Shown one piece after another: positions 21,635 through 33,273 of a stretch of 64,000 bases of DNA (position 1 is the stretch's first letter; every line of letters starts with the position of its first letter). The position numbers and the translations under genes were made by a program. The stretch lies in contig JAPFBL010000600.1 of the NCBI GenBank assembly GCA_026182355.1, positions 1 to 64,000 of the forward strand, given 5' to 3'. The notes under the pieces were generated by a model. The model worked only from the letters and a program-made list of their open reading frames with translations, made no database searches and had not been told where the DNA came from. The DNA is from Hermatobates lingyangjiaoensis (Eukaryota; Arthropoda; Insecta; Hemiptera; Hermatobatidae).

Positions 21635-21894
21635 CATATATATAGGTTATTAACGGTTTTTCATTTGAATAGTTTAACCTTCAATACTAGTTTAGTAATG
21701 TAATTGTAATAGTTCCTTCAATTCCCAATACTTACTTGTGCCTTTGGAAAAAGATTTTAAATAAAATCGAAACGTCGGCAATGAGAGTTTGAATTGAAAG
21801 TGGAAGAAACTGACCGCATCCCGATCGATCATTTTTTAGTTATATATCTCAAAAATTTATTAGTGTTTATATATATATACATATATATATATAT
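21635..21894 (+). other. PLE pseudo-LTR fragment
   Basis: Positions 21,741-21,800 resemble 7,240-7,320: a stem, GAA (21,769-21,771), the palindrome ACGT and C, then GGCAATGAGAGTTTGA. No gene is seen. Confidence 0.5.
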
Positions 21895-23459
21895 AATTAA
21901 AATAAGCAGTGACACATAAACAGAAACACAACAAAGACTCACTTTTCAATATTTCGACCGTAATGGCGGTCGTCCTCAGGAGAAGAAGTGAATTGACGGA
22001 GGGACGACAGTCAACTGAAGAACTCACTGGGTGAGGGCTAAAGCAGTGCTGCCGCAAAGGAGACAAATAAAAAAGGAACTAGGAAGTCGAGAGCAAAAAT
22101 AAAAAAAAAAAAAAAATGTTTTTGAAAGGTAGATTAAGGTTAAGAAAAGAAAAAATAAAGAAAATATATAGAACAATTAAGAATAAAAAAAAAAAAAAAA
22201 AAATTAATAAATAATAAAAAAAAATTTAAAAATAAATAAATAAATAAAAACCTAACGATTTAAATTCAAGCCAGGTTTCGAGCGTGCCCCCAGGAGCCAA
22301 ATGTGGGCTTCCTCAGAAGCTTTTAAAGTAACTTGTCTGTTATCACTGGGGACTTGTTTAAGAACTTGGACTGTGAAACAATCATTGAAACTGAGATGGT
22401 GGGAATTAGCGTGAGTGGCGACAGGGAGACTGCTGCGTTTACCAACCGAAAGCCTGTGATTATTCATCCGAAGGTTCAGCATCGTAGATGCTAAACCAAC
22501 GTAAAAAGCATCACATTGGGTGCATTTCAAGAGGTAAACGCAGTCAGTGGAGATACAGGAGGAACTCTACCGTTTCAGTTTTTAACCAGTTGCCCCGCAT
22601 TTCCTTTAGAAGAGCCCCCAATCTCTCAAATATTTTTTCCCACCGGGCCGGCAAACTTATTCAGAATCCCCAAAGCAGCGGTGGCCTACAACGTTGTGGA
22701 CGTCGGAGATGTCTTACCTGTCCCATTGTTGATTCTGGGTCTTCATTTCAGTCTCTAACTAATCTTAATTCTTACCCTATTCACAGTCCTTCCTCCTGTA
22801 TCTCCACTGACTGCGTTTACCTCTTGAAATGCACCCAATGTGATGCTTTTTACGTTGGTTTAGCATCTACGATGCTGAACCTTCGGATGAATAATCACAG
22901 GCTTTCGGTTGGTAAACGCAGCAGTCTCCCTGTCGCCACTCACGCTAATTCCCACCATCTCAGTTTCAATGATTGTTTCACAGTCCAAGTTCTTAAACAA
23001 GTCCCCAGTGATAACAGACAAGTTACTTTAAAAGCTTCTGAGGAAGCCCACATTTGGCTCCTGGGGGCACGCTCGAAACCTGGCTTGAATTTAAATCGTT
23101 AGGTTTTTATTTATTTATTTATTTTTAAATTTTTTTTTATTATTTATTAATTTTTTTTTTTTTTTATTCTTAATTGTTCTATATATTTTCTTTATTTTTT
23201 CTTTTCTTAACCTTAATCTACCTTTCAAAAACATTTTTTTTTTTTTTTTATTTTTGCTCTCGACTTCCTAGTTCCTTTTTTATTTGTCTCCTTTGCGGCA
23301 GCACTGCTTTAGCCCTCACCCAGTGAGTTCTTCAGTTGACTGTCGTCCCTCCGTCAATTCACTTCTTCTCCTGAGGACGACCGCCATTACGGTCGAAATA
23401 TTGAAAGTGAGTCTTTGTTGTGTTTCTGTTTATGTGTCACTGCTTATTTTAATTGTTAT
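21895..23459. mobile_element. Penelope-like element in a palindrome with about 665-bp arms
   Basis: Arms 21,895-22,563 and 22,791-23,459 are near-identical reverse complements, separated by 227 unique bases. Each arm carries the endonuclease end of the PLE, long A/T runs and a hammerhead-like motif (plus strand 23,371-23,402; minus strand 21,948-21,979). The motif reads CTGAGGA, stem GACCG/CGGTC, GAA, ATAT, T. A further copy of the arm end is at 58,262-58,440. This is two tail portions in head-to-head orientation, an arrangement described for PLE insertions. Confidence 0.82.
22563..23102 (+). pseudogene. PLE linker and GIY-YIG endonuclease, 5' truncated
   Basis: The open frame to 23,102 holds the RT-endonuclease linker with a cysteine motif (CGRRRCLTCP), then the nuclease: VYLLKCTQCDAFYVGLAST with the GIY-YIG signature, the catalytic-position Arg in LNLRMNNHRL, and a conserved C-terminus SEEAHIWLLGARS. 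The intact nuclease half is open, but no RT precedes it. The minus-strand frame at 22,252-22,530 is the mirror copy in the other arm. Confidence 0.75.
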
Positions 23460-23490
23460 TTGTCCTGCCGGACCGTTTTTCGTTTATCAT

Positions 23491-23545
<55 letters not shown>

Positions 23546-23572
23546 AGAGCCTGTAGGACATTAGAGAAACTC

Positions 23573-24143
23573 TAAAAAACCCTGAAAATGAAGTACATAC
23601 TAATGCAATTGAGGGAACATGGTATGTTATAAAAAGGAGTCTGTCTAATCGGACCGTCAGAGATCAGTTTGACTCGTACCTCGCGGAGTACATCTGGAGA
23701 CCGGTTCATTCAGATACTGACGATTTTGATGAGAGCTTTTTTGGAAGCAGCGACACGTGTGTACCCGCCTAGATCAAGGGATGTCCAAGAGGAGGAGCAA
23801 CCTTTAAACCCAGAATAAGGTTAGTCATAATATCCCTTTCTGGAATCTCTTTTTTTATTTCCATTCAACAAATTTTATAATAGTATCTCGTATACACATT
23901 GTCTTTTACTACTTCATACTTCCCTTTCTATTTTATAACCTTTATATTATCTTATTCTTAAGTTTTTAATATTTCACATTAAAGAAATTCATTTTAAATA
24001 ATTTCAATCTATTTACGTTTATGACGTCATACACTTGTCAATTAGAACGTGATTCCAATATATCGATACATAAACCGTCAATATGCCGGATTCATGTCAA
24101 GCCGCCATATTTACACCTGGTACCCTATTCTACATTTCTACCA
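23573..24143 (+). pseudogene. Merlin transposase C-terminus and 3' region
   Basis: The sequence encodes EVHTNAIEGTW, with the last catalytic Glu of the ISXO2-like DDE domain, and then DSYLAEYIWR. A frameshift follows near 23,720. The non-coding tail from 23,820 is shared with 10,490-10,812. The two catalytic Asp residues are not present. Confidence 0.7.
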
Positions 24144-24317
24144 ATGGATCCTTCTGATAACATAATGGGACACACGTCAAAACTGAAGAATATTTGGAAT
24201 ACTTTGAATATTGAGTTGTCGAAGGATAATAATGGAGAACTCCCTGATTTGCTCCTTATTTGCAATATTTTAGAGACACTGCCTGAGTCTTATTTTTCAT
24301 TCAAGTCTATTTATTGA
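24144..24317 (+). pseudogene. Copia-type gag fragment (UBN2-like)
   Basis: From ATG 24,146 the frame gives KLKNIWNTLNIEL and ILETLPESYFSFKS, the conserved part of Copia-group gag. It ends where the 334-bp repeat begins. A damaged copy is at 30,516-30,660. Confidence 0.6.
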
Positions 24318-24790
24318 ATAGAAATCAAAACAAGTCAATTCAAATACCACGTGATCAAGTAATTCTGATTTCACTAAATATTCAGTCGTTAGTTACTAAC
24401 ATACCTTTTGATCTAGTAATTTAATTTAGTAAATAAAGAGTGGAATACGATTACATCACATGTTGGTTACCTCTCTAAAAGGTAACCAATTCTTATATAT
24501 AAATAGATTACTAAGTGATGCACACGTGTGAAATTATCTTTGTGTTCATATAAGTGTTTTCAAAGAAAAGAATTGACGATCAAAATGTGCAAATTAGAAA
24601 GAAAGGTAGTTCGCACATTGAATATTATCTTCTATTTATTGAATAGAAATCAAAGCAAGATAGCTCTATCAATTCAAATACCACGTGATCAAGTAATTCT
24701 GATTTCACTAAATATTCAGTCGTTAGTTGCTAACATACCTTTTGATTTTGATGTCAAAAAAGACTTTCCGTTCTATATTAGATCCTTGAG
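24318..24790 (+). repeat. 334-bp repeat, partial array (copy 1)
   Basis: About 1.4 units of the repeat that is expanded at 30,660-31,800. It contains a TATA-like CTATATATAAATAG-type sequence and the short inverted pair GGTTACCT/AGGTAACC, so it may derive from a Copia LTR. Confidence 0.6.
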
Positions 24791-24836
24791 CAAACCACAA
24801 TAAGAAATGTGAAATCTTTTTATAGATCCTATATGC

Positions 24837-25021
24837 CAGGGGTGCTCACACTTTTTCAGTATGGGAGCTACTTATAAAATGACCAAGCCAAAATGATCTA
24901 CCGACCCATAAAAGCGAATGTTATTTTAAAATTTATTGAAGATTTTTACCTTACATTACCACTTGAGCCAATATTGCTACAAAATAAGCTCTGATCATGT
25001 TATTGTAATTACCAAATAATA
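24837..25021 (+). mobile_element. left part of a hAT-type non-autonomous element (truncated)
   Basis: It begins CAGGGGTGCTCACAC and matches the left 185 bp of the complete element at 31,873-32,554. The deletion in copy 1 removed its right side. Confidence 0.65.
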
Positions 25022-25309
25022 ACAGGTAGAAGAACAGAATGCATTAAACATGTTTAATTCTGTTTATAAAGTCTACAATTCACGTGTGAAATGAATAAAA
25101 ATGGATATCTGCCATTTTTAGCTTTAAATGTTATAAGGTGAAAATGGTTATGTTTCAACAGATTTGTATAAAAAAACCTACCAGTGCTGGAAGAATCCTA
25201 AACTATCATTCCTCTCATGCTATAAACCAAAAATTAAATTGCATACAATATTTGATTAAGAGAGTTATTGAAATAAGTAGTGTAAGTTTCATAAATGAAA
25301 TAATAAAAG
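25022..25309 (+). pseudogene. PLE reverse transcriptase fragment (post-YxDD)
   Basis: The sequence encodes EEQNALNMFNSVY and, after frame breaks, KKPTSAGRILNYHSSHA, the PLE RT segment after motif C. In copy 2 (32,860) the preceding LYVDDLFFIIE motif C is still present. Confidence 0.6.
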
Positions 25310-25385
25310 GGTGAAGTTTATAAGTGATTCCGGAGACAAATTTGTGCCATTATTTCAACATTTTGCATTTATTTATACACCCATC

Positions 25386-26135
25386 ATGCCACCAAGACCC
25401 CCGAAGGTGACCAAGAAACCAAAGGCCAAAAGGGTCACTCTGAATGTAGAACAAAAGCTTGATTTAATAAGAAGACTTGAAAGTGGACCAGGTTTGTGAG
25501 AAATATGGTTGCAAGAAGCAGACCGTCTCTGATATAAAAAAAAGTAAAGACAAATTAAGAGCCTATGCTGCAAAATATTGTGCTGAACGTAATAAATCTA
25601 AGGATGGAACATACAGGGCTAGGAAGAATATGGTTACAGCTGGCCACTCACAGCTAGATGCAGCTGTACTTCAGTGGTTCCTTCAGCAAATGAATTGAAC
25701 ATAAGTGGGTCAATGTGAGAGGTGTCGAAATCATGACCGTTGCAGTGAAGCTGGCAAAAGAGCTGGGCATATTTTGCCCAAATCAGGAACCAAGAACCAG
25801 ATGTACAAGAGAACAGTAACGAAGAAGAGGAACCAGTAAAAAGGACTAAACTATCCTCACTAAGAGCCAGCTTGGACGACCTCATAGCCTACACCGAACA
25901 CTTCCGAGGCAGCTTCACACTACACTCAACTGCGTCTTCTAAGGGACATAGTCATTCGGCAGCAGCATAGAGTGGGCAAGCAAAGATACATTCCTTCTTT
26001 GCACCTCGTCGGCCAGTCACTACCACCCAAGAGCCCCAGCCTGGACCCAGTAGTGCCCCGGACCCTGGTGCCCTCACTTCTGAAGATGAGGTGGGTGATC
26101 CGATGGTCGTGGATTCGAACTCGGATTCAGAATAA
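25386..26135 (+). pseudogene. Tigger transposase, internally deleted (copy 1)
   Basis: The ATG at 25,386 starts KRVTLNVEQKLDLIRRLESG, the CENP-B-type HTH. A frameshift at about 25,490 leads to VCEKYGCKKQTVSDIKKSKDK and a second DNA-binding segment (ARKNM...WF). After about 25,800 only the C-terminal part remains: YTQLRLLRDIV and an acidic end before the stop at 26,133. The catalytic DDE region is deleted. Confidence 0.75.
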
Positions 26136-26577
26136 CACCCCACAAGAAACCCCTGTAAATAGAAGACTTAGGATTAAGGTGAGTGTTGTACTGTAATTAT
26201 CGTTTGTTATTACTACTATATATGTATGTTTATTGTACCATGTTGTAGCCTAGGAGTATGTGTACGAGACAATATAGGCTGTTTACTGTACATGACAGTA
26301 CTGTACGGTACTCAATTTTCGGTCTATGTTCTCGTCAACATACGTCTGGGAAAAACTGTTTTCTAGTTTGAAACACGTAAAATCAAAGCACCGGTCCATT
26401 CTGACTGACATTCATGTAAAGGAACTGCTTCGAGTGGCTACAACTGAATACAAACCTGATTTGCAGAAGATTACTGAAAACAAAAGATGCCAGAAATTCC
26501 ATTGAGATTATCATCCCATCACTCCAACAAGGTAACAAAAAACACCTAACTAAGCATGTTATATTATGTGTTTAATA

Positions 26578-27489
26578 TACGAGGGCTGACAATAAAGTAA
26601 GGTCTCCAACGCTGCAACTTCGCCAGATCACGCGCTAGGCGAAATCTGGTAACACCGCCGTGTTCCTTGGTTCCCCCACTACCACTTTGCTGCTGGGTGC
26701 GGCTTCCCCGACCTCTCAATCTTGGCTGAGCAGCCGTCAACGATGGAGGTACCCCTCGCGTCAGCGTCCAAGTGCGAATTGCGTTCTGTAATACGTTTTT
26801 TGAGTGCGAAAAAGGTGTCACCTATTGAAATCCATCGTCAACTAGTTGAAGTTTACGGGAAGAAGTGTATGGACATAAAAAACGTGCGTAAGTGGAGCCG
26901 CGAGTTCAATTCCGGGCGCACTAATGTTCACGACGAGGAGAGAAGTGGCCGACCGTCGGTCTCGGATGCGATTGTTCAAGCAGTGGAGGCAGAAATGCTC
27001 AAAAACCGCCGTGCGACAATTAGGGACTTGGAAGAGAAGCTTGGAGGAGTGTGTAGCAGCGAAACAATCCGTCATATCCTTGTGAACAACTTGCAGTATC
27101 ACAAAGTTTCTGCCCGATGGATGCCGAAACAGCTGACCGAAGACCACATGAAACGACCACATGACCACTCCCTATAGTCCCGACGTGGCCCCAAGTGACT
27201 ACCACATGTTCCCCGCCCTGAAAAAACATCTCGGAGGGAAGAAGTTTGATACTGACGCGGAGGTTCAGAAAGAGGTCAACACCTGGCTGCGCGAGGCGGA
27301 TGGAGAGTGGTATACTGCCGGCATAGACAAGTTCATCGTGCGGATGCGGAAGGTGTTGGAAAACAATGGCGATTATGTAGAAAAGTAGCCAAGACGGTAG
27401 CCTTTCCAACGGTGTATCGCTTTTTGTAAATAAATGTCATTTTCTATGAAAAAAAAATTGGAGACCTTACTTTATTGTCAGCCCTCGTA
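26578..27489 (+). mobile_element. mariner with internal deletion (copy 1)
   Basis: The element is bounded by TA (26,578-26,579 and 27,488-27,489) and by terminal repeats beginning CGAGGGCTGACAATAAAGTAAGGTCTCCAA (first 20 bases diagnostic). The transposase N-terminus is open (26,722-27,177; HTH, RKWSREFNSGR, RWMPKQLTEDH). It then jumps to PYSPDVAPSDY, with only the last catalytic Asp, and ends GDYVEK at 27,386. The first two catalytic Asp residues are deleted, so it can move only with help from another transposase. It is a different family from the mariner at 2.7 kb. Confidence 0.9.
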
Positions 27490-27496
27490 TTATTGT

Positions 27497-27740
27497 TAGC
27501 TCTTTTTGTCGAAGTTGTTCGCCACCCCTGCTCTATATCATCCTCCATACAGCGACTACCATTTCTTCCTGCACTTGAAAAAAACCCCTGGGGTGGTCAG
27601 CATCTTCAAGACTATAACGAAGTCAAAACATTTGTGATACAGTGGTTAACAACTCAGGGGGCAGAATTTTATGAGGAGGGTATTCTAAGACTGCTTATGA
27701 CAAGTGCCTCAATATTCAAGGAAATTATGTAGAAAAGTAG
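27497..27740 (+). pseudogene. C-terminal fragment of a third mariner transposase
   Basis: It encodes PPYSDYHFFLHLKK-like sequence (a shortened PYSPDL..SDYH), then FYEEGILRL and a GNYVEK-type end in a shifted frame. It directly follows the internally deleted mariner. Confidence 0.65.
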
Positions 27741-27936
27741 ATTAAGGTACAGGCTTTCATGTAAAAATAAAATTGTTCCGATATCTTTGCACGTCTTTTT
27801 TTTAATTCCAAAACGGTACTTGGTACTTGTGGGTTATCTGTCACCACTTTTTAAAAAGTATATAATGTACTGTATATTAAGTTTTACAATTTTTTTTTTA
27901 ATATCTATTAAATTACTATTAATTAACTATATATAT

Positions 27937-28324
27937 AATATTAGAATTAGTAATAATACATTCCGTCATACCTCGTAAAGTCTCTGAAAAGCTCGACCAG
28001 TTTCGGGTCCGTCTGGATCCCATTTTCAAGAGCACCTAACTGACTTTGAATGTTGTTTTCCTATAACCTACCTATATATAGCATCTACATTGTGTAATCA
28101 GTGTTGTATGTGTAGTTAATTTTACACATACAATTTTAAAATTAACTACACATTCAACACTGATTACACAATGTAGATGCTATATATAGGTAGGTTACAG
28201 GAAAACAACATTCAAAGTCAGTTAGGTGCTCTTGAAGATGGGATCCAGACGGACCCGAAACCGGTCGAGCTTTTCAGAGACTTTACGAGGTATGACGCAA
28301 TGTATTATTACTAATTCTAATATT
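27937..28324. repeat. 187-bp-arm palindrome with hammerhead-like motif (copy 1)
   Basis: Arms 27,937-28,123 and 28,137-28,324 are reverse complements with a 13-base loop. The plus-strand motif at 28,231-28,266 reads CTTGAAGA, stem, GAA, the palindrome ACCGGT and C. The same palindrome is at 35,826-36,213. Confidence 0.8.
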
Positions 28325-28349
28325 ACTAACCTCAGTGGAACTAACCCAT

Positions 28350-28394
<45 letters not shown>

Positions 28395-28890
28395 ATGTTT
28401 AAGGCTAAAATGAATTGGTGGGACCTCCCAAGAACTGAAGAGGAAGCTGTCCGCCTGCTCCAAAGTAAAGGAATCATACCGACTGAGAGGTATTGCAAGA
28501 ATGGCCACCCAATGAAGCTATACTTCGGTTCCAGGATCTTTTGGAAGTGTAACAGAAAGAACTGTAAACATCAAATTGGACTCCGCACTGGAAACTGGCT
28601 GACCAACTCACATCTTTCCTTGGTTACTGCGCTTCACTTTATACGTATATGCCTGGTGCTGGGAAACATCCTCTGTCAAATGGTGCCAGCGAGAACTAGG
28701 AATTGGGAACAACACATATCGAACGCTTGTGGGGATCAGCAAAATGACAAGCATCATAGAGGGACAAGCACGACAACATCTGGAGGGCTACCTGGCAGAG
28801 TTCATGTGGAGAAGTAAGTTACCGTTCGGATACGATCTATTCCACATCATCCTGGAGGACATCTCCAAGCTCATACCTCCAGAATAAATG
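28395..28890 (+). pseudogene. Merlin (ISXO2-like) transposase, catalytic core deleted (copy 1)
   Basis: The frame from 28,395 begins with a helical region, then a zinc-binding motif (C..NGHPM...FWKCNRKNCKHQIGLR) and a TGNWLTNSHL segment, all typical of the N-terminus of ISXO2-like transposases. After about 28,660 the frame shifts and most of the DDE domain is missing. The real C-terminus, GYLAEFMWRSKLPFGYDLF, is encoded at 28,790-28,890. The element is non-autonomous. Confidence 0.78.
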
Positions 28891-29084
28891 CACTGCTGTT
28901 GTTTACTTACAAATAAAGGTGTATACGCAAATAAATAATTTTTAAGAACCAAAAGTTGGTATTTCTTTAACCTTTAGTAAACCAAAAATTAAGTGGTGAC
29001 AGATAACCCACAAGTACCCGGTACTTATTCAAAAAACACGCCTCGTATATATAGATTACTAAGTGATGTTTTAGGGAAATAATG

Positions 29085-29690
29085 TCTTTCAAACCATGTT
29101 TGGACAAATGTGATAAATTTCAATGGTTGTGTAGGACGAATGTTACCCCTGCCCATTATGTAAAAAGGATTGTTCGATCGGGGTCCTACTTTGAGCGTAG
29201 CAAGATGTCAATTAGTAACATCTTGGTTTGACCTATTTTTTAGTTCACCGCATCAAGCACAAGTTTATTATGCGAGAATTGGGTGTTGCCTCCCATACGG
29301 TGTCTGATTGGCATAGTTTTATTAGGGAAGTATGTGTGGAAGAATGTTTCAGAATGAATGAACCTATAGGTGGAGTTGGCATGACAGTTAAAATAGATGA
29401 GAGTAAGTTTGGAAAGAAGAAAGCCCAGTTTTCGAAATCTGGAACATTAACCAAACTTGTATTTGGTATTCCACAAAAACCTTTGGTTGAGGCATCTTTC
29501 AGAGTTGCATATCGTATTGCCAAAAGTAAGAAACCGCATACTATTGGAGAGACATTAATTAAGTCATGTGCGCTAGAAATGGTTGAATCAGTTTGTGGAC
29601 TGGAACAGAGAAAAAAAACTTGAGGCTATTCCATTATCCAATGATGTGATACATACAGTCAAGAATTGTTGAAATTTCTTGTAATATTTT
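29085..29690 (+). pseudogene. Merlin N-terminal half joined to a hAT/ZBED-type segment (copy 1)
   Basis: The first part (29,085-29,420) is another Merlin: a GSYFERSKMSI segment, a stop at 29,227-29,231, then ELGVASHTVSDWHSF and VKIDESKFGKKK with the first catalytic Asp. After 29,420 the same frame reads LVEASFRVAYRIAKSKKPHTIGE (first 20 residues diagnostic), the conserved region of ZBED/hAT-type proteins, and ends at 29,623. The frame is continuous across the join over 131 codons. I read it as an insertion junction, not a designed fusion. Confidence 0.6.
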
Positions 29691-29699
29691 GAAATAATA

Positions 29700-30369
29700 T
29701 AAAATAGTGCCGGTGGCAGTTCAGAAAAATGCGATACGCTAGAAAGTTCATCTCCGAAGGAATTTGAAATAGACTACATCTGTGACAGCTTGCCCGTCAG
29801 GTGTGTCTAAACAAGAACGTGGAAAACACCAGAACAGCTAAGTCAAGCAATACCATACCCCGCTATATATAGATCTATCTATCAGTCAAAGACTTACTGA
29901 TCCTCAGGCATCCGGTGCCCTGGGGTCTTTAGCGAGAGGGCCTGGTATCAGAGATGGCGCCTCCCTGATCTCACTTGCAGCTCATTTAACCAGTGATTCA
30001 GGGAGCATGATGTACGGTGTTCGTGTCATAGCACTCAGTGTTTCCACTGAGTGCTCTGACACGAACTCAGTGGCAGTACAGGTTCATTAGGGGGTTCACT
30101 AGGGATAATTCTGTCCCTGCAAAAACTCATATATCTAAAAAGTTAGTGACGAGTAACATGATAGCTATTGGCGTTGATCTCTTCACATCTTTTATGCTTG
30201 ACAAGACGGGTCCCTTAGACAGGGAAGGATTGTTCAATCATCAAGACGCAGATGTAACATGGACCGCGATACCTATAAAGGCGGCGATGATGAATCAGCA
30301 GTTCATCGTCCCTTATATAGCCTCTTTCTTGTCTTCTAATTTATGGGCCGCTTCGACGGCAACACTGAA
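29700..30369 (+). pseudogene. unassigned protein-coding remnant (copy 1), possibly captured
   Basis: Three consecutive frame segments look coding. A first, acidic one spans about 29,705-29,870. A second (about 29,890-30,090) is rich in Gly, Ala and Ser and contains ASLISLAAHLTSDSGS. The third is an open frame to 30,373 with VTSNMIAIGVDLFTSFML and MNQQFIVPYIASFL. GC content is higher than its surroundings. I do not recognise the family. The helical, Met-rich make-up and absence of transposase motifs leave open a virus structural or nucleoprotein origin. It is repeated in copy 2, where the frame continues past this join. Confidence 0.4.
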
Positions 30370-30370
30370 A

Positions 30371-30660
30371 TAATTTCAATCTATTTACGTTTATGACGTC
30401 ATATACTTGTCAATTAGAACGTGATTCCAATATATCGATACATAAACCGTCAATATGCCGGATTCATGTCAAGCCGCCATATTTACACCTGGTACCCTAA
30501 TCTACATTTCTACCAATGGATCCTTCTGATAACATAATGGGACACACGACAAAACTGAAGAATATTTGAAATGCTTTAAATATTGAGTTGTCGAAGGATA
30601 TTAATGGAGAACTCCCTGATTTGCAAAATTTTAGAGACACTGCCTGAGTCTTATTTTTCA
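30371..30660 (+). pseudogene. Merlin 3' region and damaged Copia gag (copy 2)
   Basis: 30,371-30,513 matches the Merlin tail and 30,516-30,660 the Copia gag piece of copy 1, with a stop and a short deletion. Confidence 0.6.
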
Positions 30661-31800
30661 TTCAAGTCTATTTATTGAATAGAAATCAAAGCAAGATAGC
30701 TCTATCAATTCAAATACCACGTGATCAAGTAATTCTGATTTCACTAAATATTCAGTCGTTAGTTACAAACATACCTTTTGATCTAGTAATTTAATTTTGT
30801 AAATAAAGAGTGGAATACGATTACATCACATGTTGGTTACCTCTCTAAAAGGTAACCAATTCCTATATATAAATAGATTACTAAGTGATGCACACGTGTG
30901 AAATTATCTTTGTGTTCATATAAGTGTTTTAAAACAAAAGAATTGACGATAAAAATGTGCAAATTAGAAAGAAAGGTAGTTCGCACATTGAATATTATCT
31001 TCTATTTATTGAATAGAAATCAAAGCAAGATAGCTCTATCAATTCAAATACCACGTGATCAAGTAATTCTGATTTCACTAAATATCCAGTCGTTAGTTAC
31101 AAACATACCTTTTGATCTAGTAATTTAATTTTGTAAATAAAGAGTGGAATACGATTACATCACATGTTGGTTACCTCTCTAAAAGGTAACCAATTCCTAT
31201 ATATAAATAGATTACTAAGTGATGCACACGTGTGAAATTATCTTTGTGTTCATATAAGTGTTTTAAAACAAAAGAATTGACGATAAAAATGTGCAAATTA
31301 GAAAGAAAGGTAGTTCGCACATTGAATATTATCTTCTATTTATTGAATAGAAATCAAAGCAAGATAGCTCTATCAATTCAAATACCACGTGATCAAGTAA
31401 TTCTGATTTCACTAAATATTCAGTCGTTAGTTACAAACATACCTTTTGATCTAGTAATTTAATTTTGTAAATAAAGAGTGGAATACGATTACATCACATG
31501 TTGGTTACCTCTCTAAAAGGTAACCAATTCCTATGTATAAATAGATTACTAAGTGATGCACACGTGTGAAATTATCTTTGTGTTCATATAAGTGTTTTAA
31601 AAGAAAAGAATTGACGATAGAAATGTGCAAATTATAAAGAAAGGTAGTTCGCACATTGAATATTATCTTCTATTTATTGAATAGAAATCAAAGCAAGATA
31701 GCTCTATCAATTCAAATACCACGTGATCAAGTAATTCTGATTTCACTAAATATTCAGTCGTTAGTTGCTAACATACCTTTTGATTTTGATGTCAAAAAAG
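30660..31800 (+). repeat. 334-bp tandem repeat, about 3.4 units
   Basis: The same ORF start recurs at 30,898 and 31,232, exactly 334 bp apart, with a third unit from about 31,566. Units are almost identical. Each contains TTGGTTACCTCTCTAAAAGG, a TATA-like CTATATATAAATAG, and a 76-codon frame without known similarity. This may be a tandemly amplified Copia LTR plus leader; the frames are probably not genes. Confidence 0.8.
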
Positions 31801-31872
31801 ACTCCGTTCTATATTAGATCCTTGAGCAAACCACAATAAGAAATGTGAAATCTTTTTATAGATCCTATATGC

Positions 31873-32554
31873 CAGGGGTGCTCACACTTTTTCAGTATGG
31901 GAGCTACTTATAAAATGACCAAGCCAAAATGATCTACCGACCCATAAAAGCGAATGTTATTTTAAAATTTATTGAAGATTTTTACCTTACATTACCACTT
32001 GAGCCAATATTGCTACAAAATAAGCTCTGATCATGTTATTGTAATTACCAAATAATAATGATAATAATAATAATACTTTTTTTTTTTTTTTGGGTAAGGA
32101 AGTGAAATGCATTTACGCACATAGTGCTGTGCTTCCAGTATAAACCAGACTACCAACTAAAACACCCCCTTTTCTCCTAGGACCTAGCCTGGAACTGTTT
32201 TCCACATTACTTCAGGCTTGGTCGTAGCTTACCTTAGGTGAGGTATACTTGCTTTATTATTCCTCTAGATCTTCTAAGTATCGCTTTTTCGTAATCAATA
32301 TCGTTCTGACTAGGCCATCTACCATATTCCATGCTCCAGAACTCCGGATCATAATAATAATAACAATACATTGACAATGTATAATAATAATATTAATAAT
32401 AATAACAATACATTGACAATGTATAATAATAATAATTAAAAATAAGGACTGACTGTGGCCTTGGAACTTTTTTTTTTCAACCCTTGTTTGCGATCTACCA
32501 CTATTGGCCTCGCGATCGACTGGTAGATCGCGATCGACGTATTGGACACCCCTG
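31873..32554 (+). mobile_element. hAT-type non-autonomous element with perfect 8-bp duplication
   Basis: It begins CAGGGGTGCTCAC and ends GGACACCCCTG, with ctatatgc on both sides (31,865-31,872 and 32,555-32,562). The right part carries GATCTACC/GGTAGATC and CGATCGAC motifs common in such elements. No gene is present. Confidence 0.85.
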
Positions 32555-32562
32555 CTATATGC

Positions 32563-33198
32563 GATGCAAGGTATAGGGTATGGCGCAGTCTCCAGAAACA
32601 TGAAATTTAATAATCCTGGTATACTTGGGCCTGCTGTAACAATGTATTATCTATAGACCTAAAGAAATCATCATATCCCGTTTGGCACCTGGTAAAGAAC
32701 TAATAAGGGCCATCTTAAAGCTGCCGTAGCTTGTGTAATAACATGTGGTAACTTCGGTAAGCTGACAACTCTATAAGTAGCCACAGATCTGGTACGAAGA
32801 AGGGCCAGACACCGCGTGCTGTCGCGTGATGCCATGGCGTAAAAGGAAAAAAAAGTACGAGGGGGAAACTCATTAAATTATATGTGGACGATTTATTTTT
32901 CATTATTGAAAAGGTAGAAGAACAGAATGCATTAAACATGTTTAATTCTGTTTATAAAGTCTACAATTCACGTGTGAAATGAATAAAAATGGATATCTGC
33001 CATTTTTAGCTTTAAATGTTATAAGGTGAAAATGGTTATGTTTCAACAGATTTGTATAAAAAAACCTACCAGTGCTGGAAGAATCCTAAACTATCATTCC
33101 TCTCATGCTATAAACCAAAAATTAAATTGCATACAATATTTGATTAAGAGAGTTATTGAAATAAGTAGTGTAAGTTTCATAAATGAAATAATAAAAGG
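32563..33198 (+). pseudogene. PLE non-coding segment and RT fragment (copy 2)
   Basis: 32,575-32,670 matches 1,155-1,250. From 32,870 the frame encodes IKLYVDDLFFIIE (RT motif C) and EEQNALNMFNSV; the rest matches copy 1 (25,022-25,309). Confidence 0.65.
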
Positions 33199-33273
33199 GT
33201 GAAGTTTATAAGTGATTCCGGAGACAAATTTGTGCCATTATTTCAACATTTTGCATTTATTTATACACCCATC

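Larger units (their letters stand above)
27789..29043 (+). mobile_element. Merlin transposon with palindromic insertion (copy 1)
   Basis: The ends are inverted repeats of about 50 bp sharing GGTACTTGTGGGTTATCTGT (27,820-27,847 against 28,993-29,020). Inside are a PLE palindrome (27,937-28,324), a TA microsatellite and a truncated Merlin transposase. The cores of the repeats match perfectly; the outer ten bases have diverged. Confidence 0.75.
23993..30369 (+). repeat. large tandem duplication, copy 1
   Basis: Positions 23,993-30,369 recur from 30,370 to about 40,850 in the same order and orientation. The spacing is 7,888 bp over 25,024-27,800 and 7,885-7,888 further on, with very few differences. 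The join is directly after GGCAACACT at 30,369. Copy 1 lacks about 870 bp (most of a hAT MITE and its right flank) that copy 2 has after 32,057. Confidence 0.9.
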
